A stretch of 64,000 nucleotides of DNA from Moringa oleifera (taxonomy: Eukaryota; Streptophyta; Magnoliopsida; Brassicales; Moringaceae): NCBI GenBank assembly GCA_021397835.1, contig JAJFZO010000609.1, positions 10,418,001 through 10,482,000 of the forward strand. Reading direction: 5' to 3'. The notes under the pieces were generated by a model, which was not told the origin of the DNA, did no database searches, and saw only the letters and a list, made by a program, of their open reading frames with translations. This document shows positions 48,995-59,990 of the stretch, one piece after another; the first letter of the stretch is position 1, and each line of letters begins with the position of its first letter. Both the position numbers and the translations under genes were made by a program.

Positions 48995-50745
48995 GAGAGT
49001 CCCTGTTCTTGTGCTTGTTATTGCGAGTAATTGCTGTCTATATTCATTTGTAACCATCAAGTTTAGAACAGTTATTGTCAATGATAACAACGAAAAGCAT
49101 AATTCCAGATGGACGGATCAATGGATGAATTGTGATCTATGCTCCCCATTTGTGTTTCTCACAATTTAATCGCAGAGGTCTTATGCTTCTTGTTACAGTA
49201 ACTTCGAGAGTTTATAATGTAAAGACAAGCTTGGCGTCCTCATTTACTTGGGTGTCAAATCAATAGCGAGTGATGACGAATTCGACAACTGGTGGATGAA
49301 TAGAAAAACTGGGTTTTCCTTGTTTAATCTTCTTGTTCTATGCCTTCGGCTCTGTGACTGTACTTGATTGGTTTCGTGCTCCATGGCTTTATCATGGACA
49401 GTACTGGCACTGTTCTGAAACTGTAGCACGTACGGCTTAAAAAACAGGCCCCCTGCTGATTCAAGTTTTGTGCGCTTGGTTGGTGAATGCATCCAAAAGA
49501 AATGTCATCGTCTGCGCCTTGGATCAGCGCTGGTACACCTCCACCTCCATTTTCATTGGTGGGGCTGCTGGTGGAGCATGCCATTTATGGATAAAAAGTT
49601 CTCTGCTTTAACAGATTCTTTTGTTGACAGAAGGTTCTGTTGAGTTTTAAATAGTTGATTCTTCGGTCCACCGCATGTGTTGCAGGAACACATATCAGGC
49701 GGCGGATTTTATTTTTATTTTTTTTTCTATGCAGAGGTTTCATTCATTCAGGACTTGCTGTTATCGAGTGGGTAAACATCATGTCTATTGAAGTTAAACA
49801 GGGGAATCACTGTAAGGCATATGCTTCTGTTTGCGCTGACTCTTTAATCTTGCCTCTCTTTTTCGTGACAGACGCCTGGATTCAATCTCTACTTCCAGAT
49901 TTGTCAATTTTTTTTTGTCATAGACTTACAGTTCACAAGAGCTGTAGCCTTCTCTTTCACTATTCATCTAATCTTTAAAAGACCAAGTAATCTTGAGGCA
50001 CGGTAGAGTCTTTTGATAGCCATCATTTCTCTGCTCTGTTGGAAGTCCGCTATTAGAAAGGTTCAAATTGGTTGACTAAAGCCTTTGGTGAATAAAAAGA
50101 ACTGTAGCTAATTTATAATTGGTCTGACATGCAGCTGAGAAAGTTGAAGTGCCCAATTCATCTGAAATGTTAATACAGCAAGGATTTAGCAGGATTTGAT
50201 ACTTCAGAATCAGGTCATGGGCACTGCAACTACTCAAAAGGAGCCTTAGAGATTGGGAAGACTCCTGGAATTCATTTGAACTTTCTATTTATTTATGGCC
50301 CAGATGGTTCAATCCCTTGCCCCATCTTCCAGAGCCTGAAAACTGGTGCTATTTTTAGTGACTGCATTTTACAGGGGAGGAGCCCAAATCAGTTGCCTGA
50401 GGAGCACAAAAGCATTCTCATGGAAGATAGACATTGAAATACTTTGTGCTCTGTGGAACCCCAAGTTCAAAGTTGTACAGGCAACACCTGTCTTTCTTTA
50501 CTTGGGCAGGCTTCAAGATTCATTATGCATTTCCAAGAAATCATAGTTGAATTTCAATTTTTCAGTCAGTTCGATTGAATATCTACATATATCTCTTCAA
50601 ATGGGTAATTAACAAAACATGGGTTTACTTACATAAACAGCTAATCTGTAGGAGAAAATGAAATGGAAATCAAGGGATACACGGTTGCTCTGTTCTTGAT
50701 TCCAAATTGAAACAACGGGATCAGTAAGCATGCTGCAGCACCACA
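48995..50745. other. 3' intergenic space between cytidine deaminase and PRA1 gene
   Basis: Convergent 3' flanks of 1.75 kb. Open frames at 49324-49584 (-) and 49655-49978 (+) lack any recognisable motif. No repeats of note. Confidence 0.55.
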
Positions 50746-51342
50746 TTAAGAAGACGTAAAGGAAGAGGAGGCTGCATGTTTCAACCTCAAATGCGCTGCT
50801 TCTGTACCTCGCGATCCCATCCTTTCTTCATCCTCCTCCAACAGAAATGTGTCCTCTGTACTTCTTAACGCTCCGTGTACAACAGCAATGGCTACTCCGA
50901 CAGAGAGTCCGATTATGATACTGTTGGTCACGTTCGTCAGGAGAAGCAGAAGCACCGTGAGGACCAACAAAACGCTCATCACAATGCCATCGTCGATCAC
51001 TACGTCGAAGATCGTTAACGGGTCGTCCCGGAGAAAGTAGAGGAACAACCAGGCAGCCATCATGACAATGAAGATGACCAGAGAGACAGGGTACCAGAAC
51101 AGGCCTAAGAAGAGAGCGAACAGGATGATAATGGTGTAGTTGACACGGAAGAAGGCGGTGTTGGTTCTGATTCTTTGAAAGGCCTCGGTGAAGGAGGTGG
51201 GTAGGTTGAAAGTCTCGAATTGGACCATCTCCATCCATGGCCTCCGCATGCCGAGGCCTGATTGGATCTGCTCTCTTGCGCGTGCAAGGGGGCCTGCATT
51301 TGATGCCCCTATCTCTGTTGGTATGGTTCCATACGTCGTCAT
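50746..51342 (-). CDS. PRA1: PRA1 family protein (prenylated Rab acceptor)
   Basis: A single exon encoding 198 residues. The start at 51342 (MTTYGTIPTE) is the normal start of the plant PRA1.F subfamily; eight in-frame codons lie upstream but have no other ATG. The PRA1 core is RPWMEMVQFETFNLPTSFTE, then RIRTNTAFFRVNYTIIILFA, two hydrophobic hairpins, and DVVIDDGIVMSVLLVLTV between them. Plant PRA1 proteins sit in ER, Golgi and endosomal membranes. There they bind prenylated Rab GTPases and help place them on membranes. Transcription is in the same direction as the EMB2752, ACHT and NPP genes to the right, each with its own promoter space. Confidence 0.95.
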   Translation of the reverse strand: MTTYGTIPTEIGASNAGPLARAREQIQSGLGMRRPWMEMVQFETFNLPTSFTEAFQRIRTNTAFFRVNYTIIILFALFLGLFWYPVSLVIFIVMMAAWLFLYFLRDDPLTIFDVVIDDGIVMSVLLVLTVLLLLLTNVTNSIIIGLSVGVAIAVVHGALRSTEDTFLLEEDEERMGSRGTEAAHLRLKHAASSSFTSS

Positions 51343-52064
51343 TTTCTTGTTGATTCCCCCACACACAGAGAAACAGAGAAAAGAGAAGCCAGAGCTATGG
51401 ATCTAGTGGCCCAGGGAGATATCCATGGGAAGTCCTTTCAGGCAGAGGTAGATGTTTAACTGTTGATCAATCAGTTGGAATTTTGATTGTTATTGGAGGT
51501 GGATTGTTTTGTGGGCATTATATACTATGCATGAGAGCCACCAAATTTCTCTATTTCCTGTTGGAACAAACTAACCTTGGAAGCATGTACGGGCACAAGC
51601 TTTGGATACCCTTAAATCTGTCAAAATGGCAATGCTCCCTGATCTTTCGGAAACTTACCATTCTAATTTGTCAGACAGTTAAAGATCAACTGTTTTGCTC
51701 TATGAACTTAGCTTTTATGGGATGCATTTGTAATTGTATCCTGCAAGTCTTGTCGGAATCTCCTACCCGAGATGAATTTGGTATAACAAACAAGCTCAAT
51801 CTATTTATTGTACATTCAAGTACTATAATAATGTCAGTCAGTCATTTTTGCTTCAACCATGTCTCTCAAAACAAAGGTTTCTCCTTACAAAAATCAGGGC
51901 AATACTCGAGTCTATCAGGAACAAGGTAGTCTTGGTAACATTTCCCAAGCAATACGAAACACTTTTCTGCTACAATGAAATCTATGACCTTTACAAGACA
52001 CAAAACAAAATTAGATATGAGGAATTCTCCAGGCGACAGTCTCCAGCTGATATACTTTGAGCCT
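51343..52064. other. PRA1 promoter and EMB2752 3' flank
   Basis: Contains the candidate TATA box at 51518-51525. A 148-codon plus-strand frame at 51483-51929 lacks an ATG start and any motif and is treated as chance. Confidence 0.55.
51518..51525 (-). promoter_or_regulatory. Candidate TATA box of the PRA1 gene
   Basis: On the minus strand this reads TATATAAT, about 180 bases before the PRA1 start codon. Confidence 0.4.
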
Positions 52065-53655
52065 TCATTGTTCAGGTGGCAAGGCCTCCCCTCTAATCAC
52101 TCTCCAGGGTCCTCTGTAGAACGTGGGTCTCATAAGAGGTACAGCTTCTCCTGGGTGATCTTCCCAGTACTCCTCCTGCACATTACCAAACCCCCAATTA
52201 ATTTGCTGTTAATAATAAAAAGGCAATGCAAAACTCTGCAAGTCCGAGTTAAAACTCAGGACATTTAGAGACATGCTATGCGGCCAATTACCATATATTT
52301 CATCTTCCCCAAAAGAGAATCCTCAAGGGGCTCTGAAGTTCTAGAAGAGTTCTGCTCACTGAGTGTAAGAATCTTCTGAAGTAAATTCATCATCGGGATG
52401 TGAAGTGCTTTATTTTATAAAGCTCCGGGTGAGAGATTAAGACAACCTAATCAAGGATTCAGAACCCATCTATTCTTAATTTAACAATGAAATGGATATC
52501 CTTTCTCATTTCCATGCATCTTCCTAGGTTCTGTTCAGAGCATTCTAACTCCATTCAAGCTGGAGCTCCTTTCAAAAGGATGACTAATGGAGAAACTGGC
52601 CATAAACATGAACAAGTAAAGAAACTAGAATAAATAGAGGCAAGGATCTGATTTACAAAGGTTTTCCACTCAGCTGCAATCATAATTTATTTATTTCAGA
52701 TGCCATGGCATACTAAGGCAACAGAACTAAAAGCAATATCTTCAATAACCTTCACAAAACCATAAATAGCTCGCTCAAACCTTGACGTTTCTTAATCGGA
52801 TTTTTTCGGACATAACATTCAAGCACCAGAACTTTTATTTCTATTGCCCCTTTACCACAATCAAAGATGAATAACCTGTGAGTTTGCTTGTCTAGATTAT
52901 GGAAAATCAAGCAATTTTCATTGTCCTAAAATTCCTGGAATCCATGCCACTTCACTTCTTTCCTTTAGCATTCATCTTAGATATTATAAATTTAAGGTTT
53001 CACAAAAATAGCAACTAACCAGAAAGATGCAAATTACAATGTTGTGACCTTGCTTGACCAAGAGTTCAAAGGTTCCCAAGAAATTTTCTCAGGCTCATGA
53101 CTGGTGAAGCAGATGATGAACCAGATAATGGATCAACTAAGATCAGAATTGTCATGCTCCAATCGTCATAATTCTACCAATTCCATACGTTGCTACAGAA
53201 TGTATACCTAAAAGATTACATAAGAAGCTTCGTCTGCAGAATTAGGAAAGTTGATTTCTGATCCAACGAAAAACTAAGAAGTCCCATCTGCCAATAACGC
53301 ATTTTTTTCCAGGGAAAAGCTACCAGAACTGAAAACCCTAGAATCAAAATAAATAAGAACAAAAACCCCATAGTCCAACCACACAAACAATTACTGAAGC
53401 TACAATTTCAGAAAAGAAAAACAATCACGCCACTAATACATGGATTAGATAGCTAGTGATTGAGTAAAATACCTTGTACAGTTGCTCAGTGACAGCGGCG
53501 CCAATGACCCCAGTGTAGAAGGCTGCGATATAGATAGTGACCAAAGGTGTAAACGATTTGGGTCTCCGGTAAGGCTCCACCATGTTCCAAAGGAGCGCCC
53601 TTTCCCACTTTGTATAAAGGTAGTCTGCATATTTTCTCCACAGGTAAGTCGCCAT
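52065..53655 (-). CDS. EMB2752: EMB2752-like 97-residue protein
   Basis: Two exons, 53473-53655 and 52065-52175, with a 1.3-kb intron, encode 97 residues. Exon 1 starts MATYLWRKYADYLYTKWERA and continues with VEPYRRPKSFTPLVTIYIAA. Exon 2 reads EEYWEDHPGEAVPLMRP and ends PPEQ. A single hydrophobic segment (LVTIYIAAFYTGVIGAAV) would span a membrane. The sequence matches the plant-conserved EMB2752 (At4g29660) protein, whose loss is embryo-lethal in Arabidopsis. Its biochemical role is not known to me. A CACGTG site lies 101-106 bases upstream of the start codon. The second exon is too short to be seen by an open-frame scan; it was placed by the conserved tail and by its splice acceptor. Confidence 0.93.
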
Positions 53656-54561
53656 TTTCGCTAGCTTTCTTGGTTTTCTTGCTCAGTAACAAAGCGGGGT
53701 ATCGACAATTTTACTGGTACCCATAAACATAAACAAATACGTTTTAGCATATGTCCACGTGCTAACCCACTTACAGAGCGGCGGCGCGTGGAATATTGTA
53801 GTAGCTGCTCTAAAGGATCGCCTGTCCTTATAAACAGGGCAGCCACCTGGTGCTGTACCCTGTTTTTGTTGGTTTGTTTCCTTAATTTTGCACAAGATTA
53901 AGAATTTACATAAAAATCGAAGAGGGTCAATACTGAGAGACATAAGCCATTGGTAAGTTCCAATTCTTTCAAATCATTTAAAGATTTTCCGATCTTTAAC
54001 TTCAGACCTCAAAAAAAAAAAAAAAAAAATCAATCCCAATTTCACAGTCAAATTCTCTAATCAGAATACCTTGCTTATAAGGAGAAAAAAAAAACATTGA
54101 TGTCATTTTCGAAAGGAAATAACATTACCATTGACAGGTCTTGGAACAGATAACTTGATTCCAGGCATGAATAGCCTTTTTCCTTCCCTCTGCCATTGCA
54201 TAAAACTAATTCTCCAGCCAGAACATCTCAGCATATCATGCATCAATGAAAGATGAAAGCCTTCTTTTCTCCATAGAAAGTCTCCTTTAATCATTACAAA
54301 ACTCCAAACGAAGTAATGCAAATAAACTATCAGAAAATGGAATTTCACTCACAAAGAGTTCCAAAGTTACTGTAGTTAAATACACAACACGTGCACACAA
54401 ATTAGAAAAGAATGCAACATAATTATTGAAGGATTCTTTCGGGAAGGAAAAAAAAAAGGGGCCAATATAGAGTTGATAATAGCTTAAAATGGAGACTAAC
54501 TACTTTAACATATATGGTAATCCATATCTATAGACAATTGCTTAGATCAGGAGTCCTCTAT
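53656..54561. other. EMB2752 promoter and ACHT 3' flank
   Basis: A G-box (CACGTG, 53756-53761) lies close upstream of EMB2752. The rest is AT-rich with several poly-A runs (for example 54010-54029). No gene is recognised. Confidence 0.55.
53756..53761 (-). promoter_or_regulatory. G-box upstream of EMB2752
   Basis: A perfect CACGTG about 100 bases before the start codon. Activity is inferred from position. Confidence 0.4.
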
Positions 54562-57500
54562 TTAAGTTGATCCAGATGGCTTGTCAGCCGGGGCAGAGAC
54601 AGATTCAAGACTTAGATCTCCAACTCCCTTGGGCGGACCAATACTGCAACGTTCTGTGTTGTGCATTTCAATAGCATCTTTTATTTTCTGAAACTGCAGA
54701 TGGTTTTGAACAGAACAAGATTAATATCAGCAATAACATCAATCAATGAAAAGAGTTCATTAAATGATCAATTCAATTATACCAATAAGTTTTCCTTTTC
54801 CATGAGATGGATTAGTGCCCTTCAGCTATACCAATTGAAGCATATATTTAATCCAATTATGGGGCCCTTAAAAATAGATATAAATTGCACACCTTTGCAA
54901 GTGAACATGAGAAGGATTCCAGCTGTCCATGGGCACCACGATAGAAGTGGAAATAAGGAAGAACCTTGACATTCAAAGTTTTGCACATAGGCTTGTTCTC
55001 ATCAAAATTGACTTTCAGGAATATAATTTCTGGGTGTTCTTCAGCTGTCCGGCAGAGCTGTCAGATTTGTTTCAAGACAACATCAGAACTCACAATCAAC
55101 CAGGAATTATTTCAGAAATAGCATGTTATATTAGTGACTATTCATGTTACTTATTGGTTTCAACAAATAGCATTCACCAGAAATATTAACAAGAATAACT
55201 TTGGCTTCATCCCCTCAAAAAGATTTAATCATTATATGGATATTTTAAGGTTTTAGCATAGGACTGAGTAACAAAGATGAGCAAGTTGCGGAATCTCTGG
55301 TTTAGATGAATCCATTTACACCTAAACTTGCTTTTATTTCTCTAGAAAGAATTTTTCACCATAATGTCCCAGAGGAGATGAAAGATGTTTTCAACATTCC
55401 AAGAAAACTGAATCCCTCCTCTGTGTCACCTATAAAATTTCAATGGAAAGTTGATAAAGAGATGTTTATAAAGAAATGTACAACAAGCTTAATCATTGAT
55501 GTCAAAGCAACCTTGTTCTACACAAAATTAGCAAGTGAAAGTGCCACAAAGAGCAGAAAGACTTCCACAAATTTTGTCATCCGAAGCCCTTCAAACCCAA
55601 GATGAACACTAATTCTGAAGTGACATCTGAACACCAAATATGCAAATTTGAAATGAATGCAAGCATTTTTGTGTGTACACTTCATATTCTAGAGGTCTGC
55701 ATGTCAAATCAAATAAACATAAATAATCAATTGAAAGGAAAAAGAACCAGACTCGGTCTGGCATTCTCATCTAGTTTTGAAGTCATTAGGACATTTGTTC
55801 ATGTTGCCAAGGATAACTGCATACAGGCTATTGCTTGGTACCCCACCTAATAAATCTTATCCTCCAACAAGGCACATTCCAAATGCACGCTTTTAGAACT
55901 TCTGCTGTTGCAGCATGAATATTGAATACCACTCATTATTGCAGAGATGAAGTAACAGCGTATTACAATCTAAATGTGGGAAGAGCTGCATAGACCTCAA
56001 AGAAATAGCAACTAACAAGGAGGAAATACCTTGGGGAATAATGCTCGGCATGAAGCACACCAGGTTCCATAAAATTCTACAATAACTAATCTATCTCCAG
56101 CTTCACTTAAGGCACTCAGAAATTCTTTCGTGGAATGGATGTCAATCATATTAGGCCCTGCATTCTTCTCCCACCATTTTGGTTGGCCAGTCTCTGCAAG
56201 AGTTGCATGTACCTGGAACAGAATTCAATGAGGAAAAAAAACAATATATATTTTGGCCTAGTCTGGTAATCAAACAGAACTACATACAAGCAGACATGCA
56301 AACCGAAATAGCAGAGAGGATGAGAATACAGACAATTATAAGTCAAGTGAACCAGATCAATGACATTGCAAATATAGAGAGACAACCAGCAGAATTTGAA
56401 TAAAGTTGACAGGACAACTTGAGAAAGCAATATGATCTTGTGCTTAGCTTTCATGATTATAGTATTCTAATTCTAAATCCAAGCTATTAGCTAATGTGCC
56501 AATAAGATCACTATTTCAATGATTCTGTGTCAAGTAAGAAACAATTTTTGTCAGGACAAAACCCAGAATGAATCACAAAATGCAATTTTTAGAATAAATC
56601 AAGATGTCTTAGTCAAACTGAAAACAGGCTAATATGTCTCACAAGTTGACATTCAAGAGGTCCCTCAAAATTGGTATTTCATGTTAAAATGTACTGATTA
56701 TGATTAACATTTAATACCAAAGCAAAGACTGTGGGAGGACAAAACTACAGATAATCGGGCACAAGTCTCAAATTTTAATAGCAAGACATAACAAAAAATT
56801 CAAATTACGTGGATAAGTAAACTGCACCAGGGTGATAATGTTGAAAAAGTTAAACATAAAAGGTTTGCTGAGAAGGATAATAACATACTGGAACAATAGT
56901 TACTCCCAAAGTATTACTTGCAAGAGGATGCACTCTAAAGCCATATAAGGTGAGGTAATGCGAATGTTAAATAAACCCTAAAACAGGAATTGACTCACAG
57001 GTTCAGCAAATTAGCAGCAGGCAGTAAACATGCTGAACCAGCATAGGCAAGGCACCACTGATCAGGAAAAACTGAAAATCCAAATCTTTACAGACATATT
57101 TCAGCTCAAGTTCCTAATAGAAGACCATAATCTCAACAAGTATAGCATAATTGGGACACTTTTAACTAACGTTTATCCTAAGTTTACTTCAACACAGCTC
57201 ATTTCACAATATGAACCCGAAAAATTGTAGCTCGAACTGGGAAGAAAAGTCTACTTGGTTCACAATATTGCATAAACTAACAATTTCAACGAATGCGACC
57301 TCTTAGTTTCATCAAAACTTCCACAATGAGCTTCAAAATAGAAGAAAGCCAAAGAAAAAAAAAATTAAAAGTTCAATACCTTGAAAGAGACCAACTGCTT
57401 CCTAGAAGAAAAGGGAAGGCGAGAAAGACCACCAGAAGAAGTAGAAGAAGATAGAGGATAAAATCTCTTATCTAACTTCTGATTCGGGGGGAGAGAGGGT

Positions 57501-57589
57501 TGAAGAGAATTCAAAGCGAAGGAAGTGAACAACGAAAAGCGAAGTGAGTGGAACGACGCCGCCGATGATAGTCGAACAACATCTGCCAT
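54562..57589 (-). CDS. ACHT2: Atypical Cys/His-rich thioredoxin, chloroplast (ACHT2-like)
   Basis: Four exons, 57380-57589, 56030-56212, 54893-55057 and 54562-54693, encode 229 residues. The first 70 residues ([20 protein letters not shown]...) are Ser/Arg-rich and lack acidic residues near the start, as in a chloroplast transit peptide. The thioredoxin fold begins around [16 protein letters not shown]. The redox site is WCASC at residues 121-125 within [19 protein letters not shown], instead of the classical WCGPC. Extra cysteines follow ([22 protein letters not shown]), typical of ACHT proteins. The C-terminal tail is Ser/Pro-rich. In Arabidopsis, ACHT proteins oxidise plastid targets by passing electrons to 2-Cys peroxiredoxin. 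The exact paralogue (ACHT1 or ACHT2) is chosen partly by gene order. Confidence 0.93.
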
Positions 57590-59990
57590 CTACAGATAGA
57601 GAGAGAGAAAGAGAGAAAGAAACAGTTTTTCCTTTTTTTTTCAGAAAGAGATTTACTTCTTTGCAGAGATTTACGAGAGCATTAATATCGATCGAACTAG
57701 CAGCAATATGTAGAGGTCAAAAGCTCATGCGAAAAAGGCAACGGAGAGAAACTTAAAAGCAGACTCCCGGTAGGTGTTTGTGTGTGACTAGGAGTATCTG
57801 AATCCTGATCGTACGAAGAAGATGCGTCCACAGAGTCGTTGTTTGTATGGATCCTCTGCTTCTCCAGCGGTTTACCGGTTGCCCACTTCCGTGCGGGTCC
57901 TGTTCTGGGTGCCGGATGCGGCCTTTCGTGGGTTTATAGTAATTTCCTATTTCAACTTAAAAAAAAAGTTTTATAATATAATAAATCACAGGATAGTATG
58001 ATTCATGGAGTTGATGTATAGTGGGCATCTGTAAGCCTCTCAAATTAGTAATAATTTCATTGTAATTTATAATATTTAAAGTTATAGATAAAATTATATT
58101 AAGATTTTTTTATTTTATAGTAATTTATAATATTTAAAAACATGGACAAGATTAAGTTGAAGTCTTATGAATTTATTATTTTTTTAATGATAATTTTATG
58201 ATTTTATTTTTATTAAAAATTATCTCTTTGTAACCAGTGAAAAAACCGTCATAGAATGTCATTACTAATTCAAACAAGTACATAATAAACTGTGATATAA
58301 TTTGCTATATATCAAAGACATAAATTTGAAATTTAAAAAACTTATCAACGGGAAATTCTGATTTTAATTTTGATGGGAGTTTGAATTTTTATGAAGAATA
58401 AAGATTTCGAGACTTTTGTTTCTGTTTGATTAGAATTATACAAGTGAAATCAATAACATGCTATCATGGTTTAGTCTTGTGGTCTGCAGGAAAAGTTGTG
58501 TTCAAAGTGAAGACCAGAAGATTCAGAAAACAGATGGGCAGCTGAAAGCTACATCAGAGGAACAATGACCAACAGCTTTCAAATAAGGAAAGTTCTCTTC
58601 TCTTTCTCTCAACTTTAAGCTGGGGAAAACTGAAAAGGTTGATGATCACATTTTCCGAACTGAAAATTCCTAAAAAATCTGGGATTTGTGGACGTTAAGT
58701 ATACTTAACATCCAAGATTCTGGAAGCAATCTGCAGATCAAACCAGTAGGCCTAAGTTGGGGCTGGAAACATCAGCAGATGAGCTTGGGCTTCCTTTCCT
58801 AGTGGGGAAAGCTTGTTTCAAGCTATTGAGATCCCATGGAAATAACTGGATACGCAGGCGTTCATCAGACAAAAACGGAACTACTATAGAGATTCATTCA
58901 TCTGAATTCATATCACCAGCAGCTCAATTCATTCTTAAATGCTGTGGGGCATTGGGAGGCTTGTATTTAAGATTTACCCATTTGATTGTGTCATCTCCAG
59001 GGGTGCTTGTCAGTTTTCCAGGTAGAGTTGGGATGTCCTGATCACCTTTTGGTGTTTACCCGCCAGTGAAACAGATACATCATCTTTCATTATGTAGAGT
59101 TGGAAACCATAATTGCTTTGGAATCAAGGCATATTGAAGAAAGCAACAACAAGAAGCAAAGATTGCAGCACTACAACTCATCTGACAAGCACATATGACA
59201 GAAAACATCCCGGCTTCAAGCATTAGTTTCCAACCGAACCTGAACGTGTATGCAATGAACCTATGACAAGAAGCTTGGAGAAACCTAATATGGAAAATCT
59301 AACAACTGGAGATGAAAGATGCAAAAGAAGCACTACCAGCACAAAGGGTACTGGCCAATATGGTTGGATCCCAGGATCTGTCTAGCATATTCAACCATTT
59401 ACAGTAAAATGATAACCCCATATTGCTAAGATTGACTCATTTAGCAGGCTAAAGGAAATCTTCAGTTTGTCTTACTTTTGTTTTCTCTTTTGCTACACTA
59501 TTTAACCAAAATTGGCATTGCACTTCCAAGAAACTAAAGACACAAATCTACCGAAGACCACACAGCTAGCTTGCAGAATGTGGAACTTTATTGCAAATGC
59601 AGACACCATTCGACCATTTCATACATTAGAATCATATACTCAATTGAATGACAATTAGTTGTCATTAAAATACACCAAATGATTTCCATAAATGTCGATG
59701 TACGTCAGGAATACTCTGAAAGTAGATTCAGAACTTCATGTACTAGTGCAGCTCCTGATACAAGAAAATTTGGAGCAAGGCCACAAGAATAAAATTCTGG
59801 ACATAACTATATACGAGCCAATGGTCTCATGTGAGTCTAAGATCACTAATATCATTGCCAGCTGCACTGTCTAATCTATTCACAACAGCTACATTGGTGA
59901 AGATCATTAAAAACACTTCAGAATAGAATCTAAGGCCGAAGAGTACTCCGTCCTTAGGCAGCAAAAACAATCAGGACATGCCTCAGGCAC
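57590..59990. other. ACHT promoter and NPP 3' flank
   Basis: A GA-rich tract at 57596-57621 (CT on the ACHT strand) lies directly before the ACHT start codon. The centre (57960-58400) is AT-rich. The segment 58709-59041 is an open frame of about 110 codons on the plus strand without an ATG at its start and without a recognised family. No other gene is seen. Confidence 0.5.
57596..57621 (-). repeat. CT-rich tract before the ACHT start codon
   Basis: On the minus strand this is a CT/CTTT-rich leader ending seven bases before the ATG. Confidence 0.75.

Noticed and set aside
48486..49090. Minus-strand frames of 104 and 169 codons over cytidine deaminase
   Set aside because: Antisense shadows of a GC-richer coding exon; no motif.
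51483..51929. 148-codon plus-strand frame upstream of PRA1
   Set aside because: Lacks an ATG at its start, no motif, lies over the PRA1 promoter.
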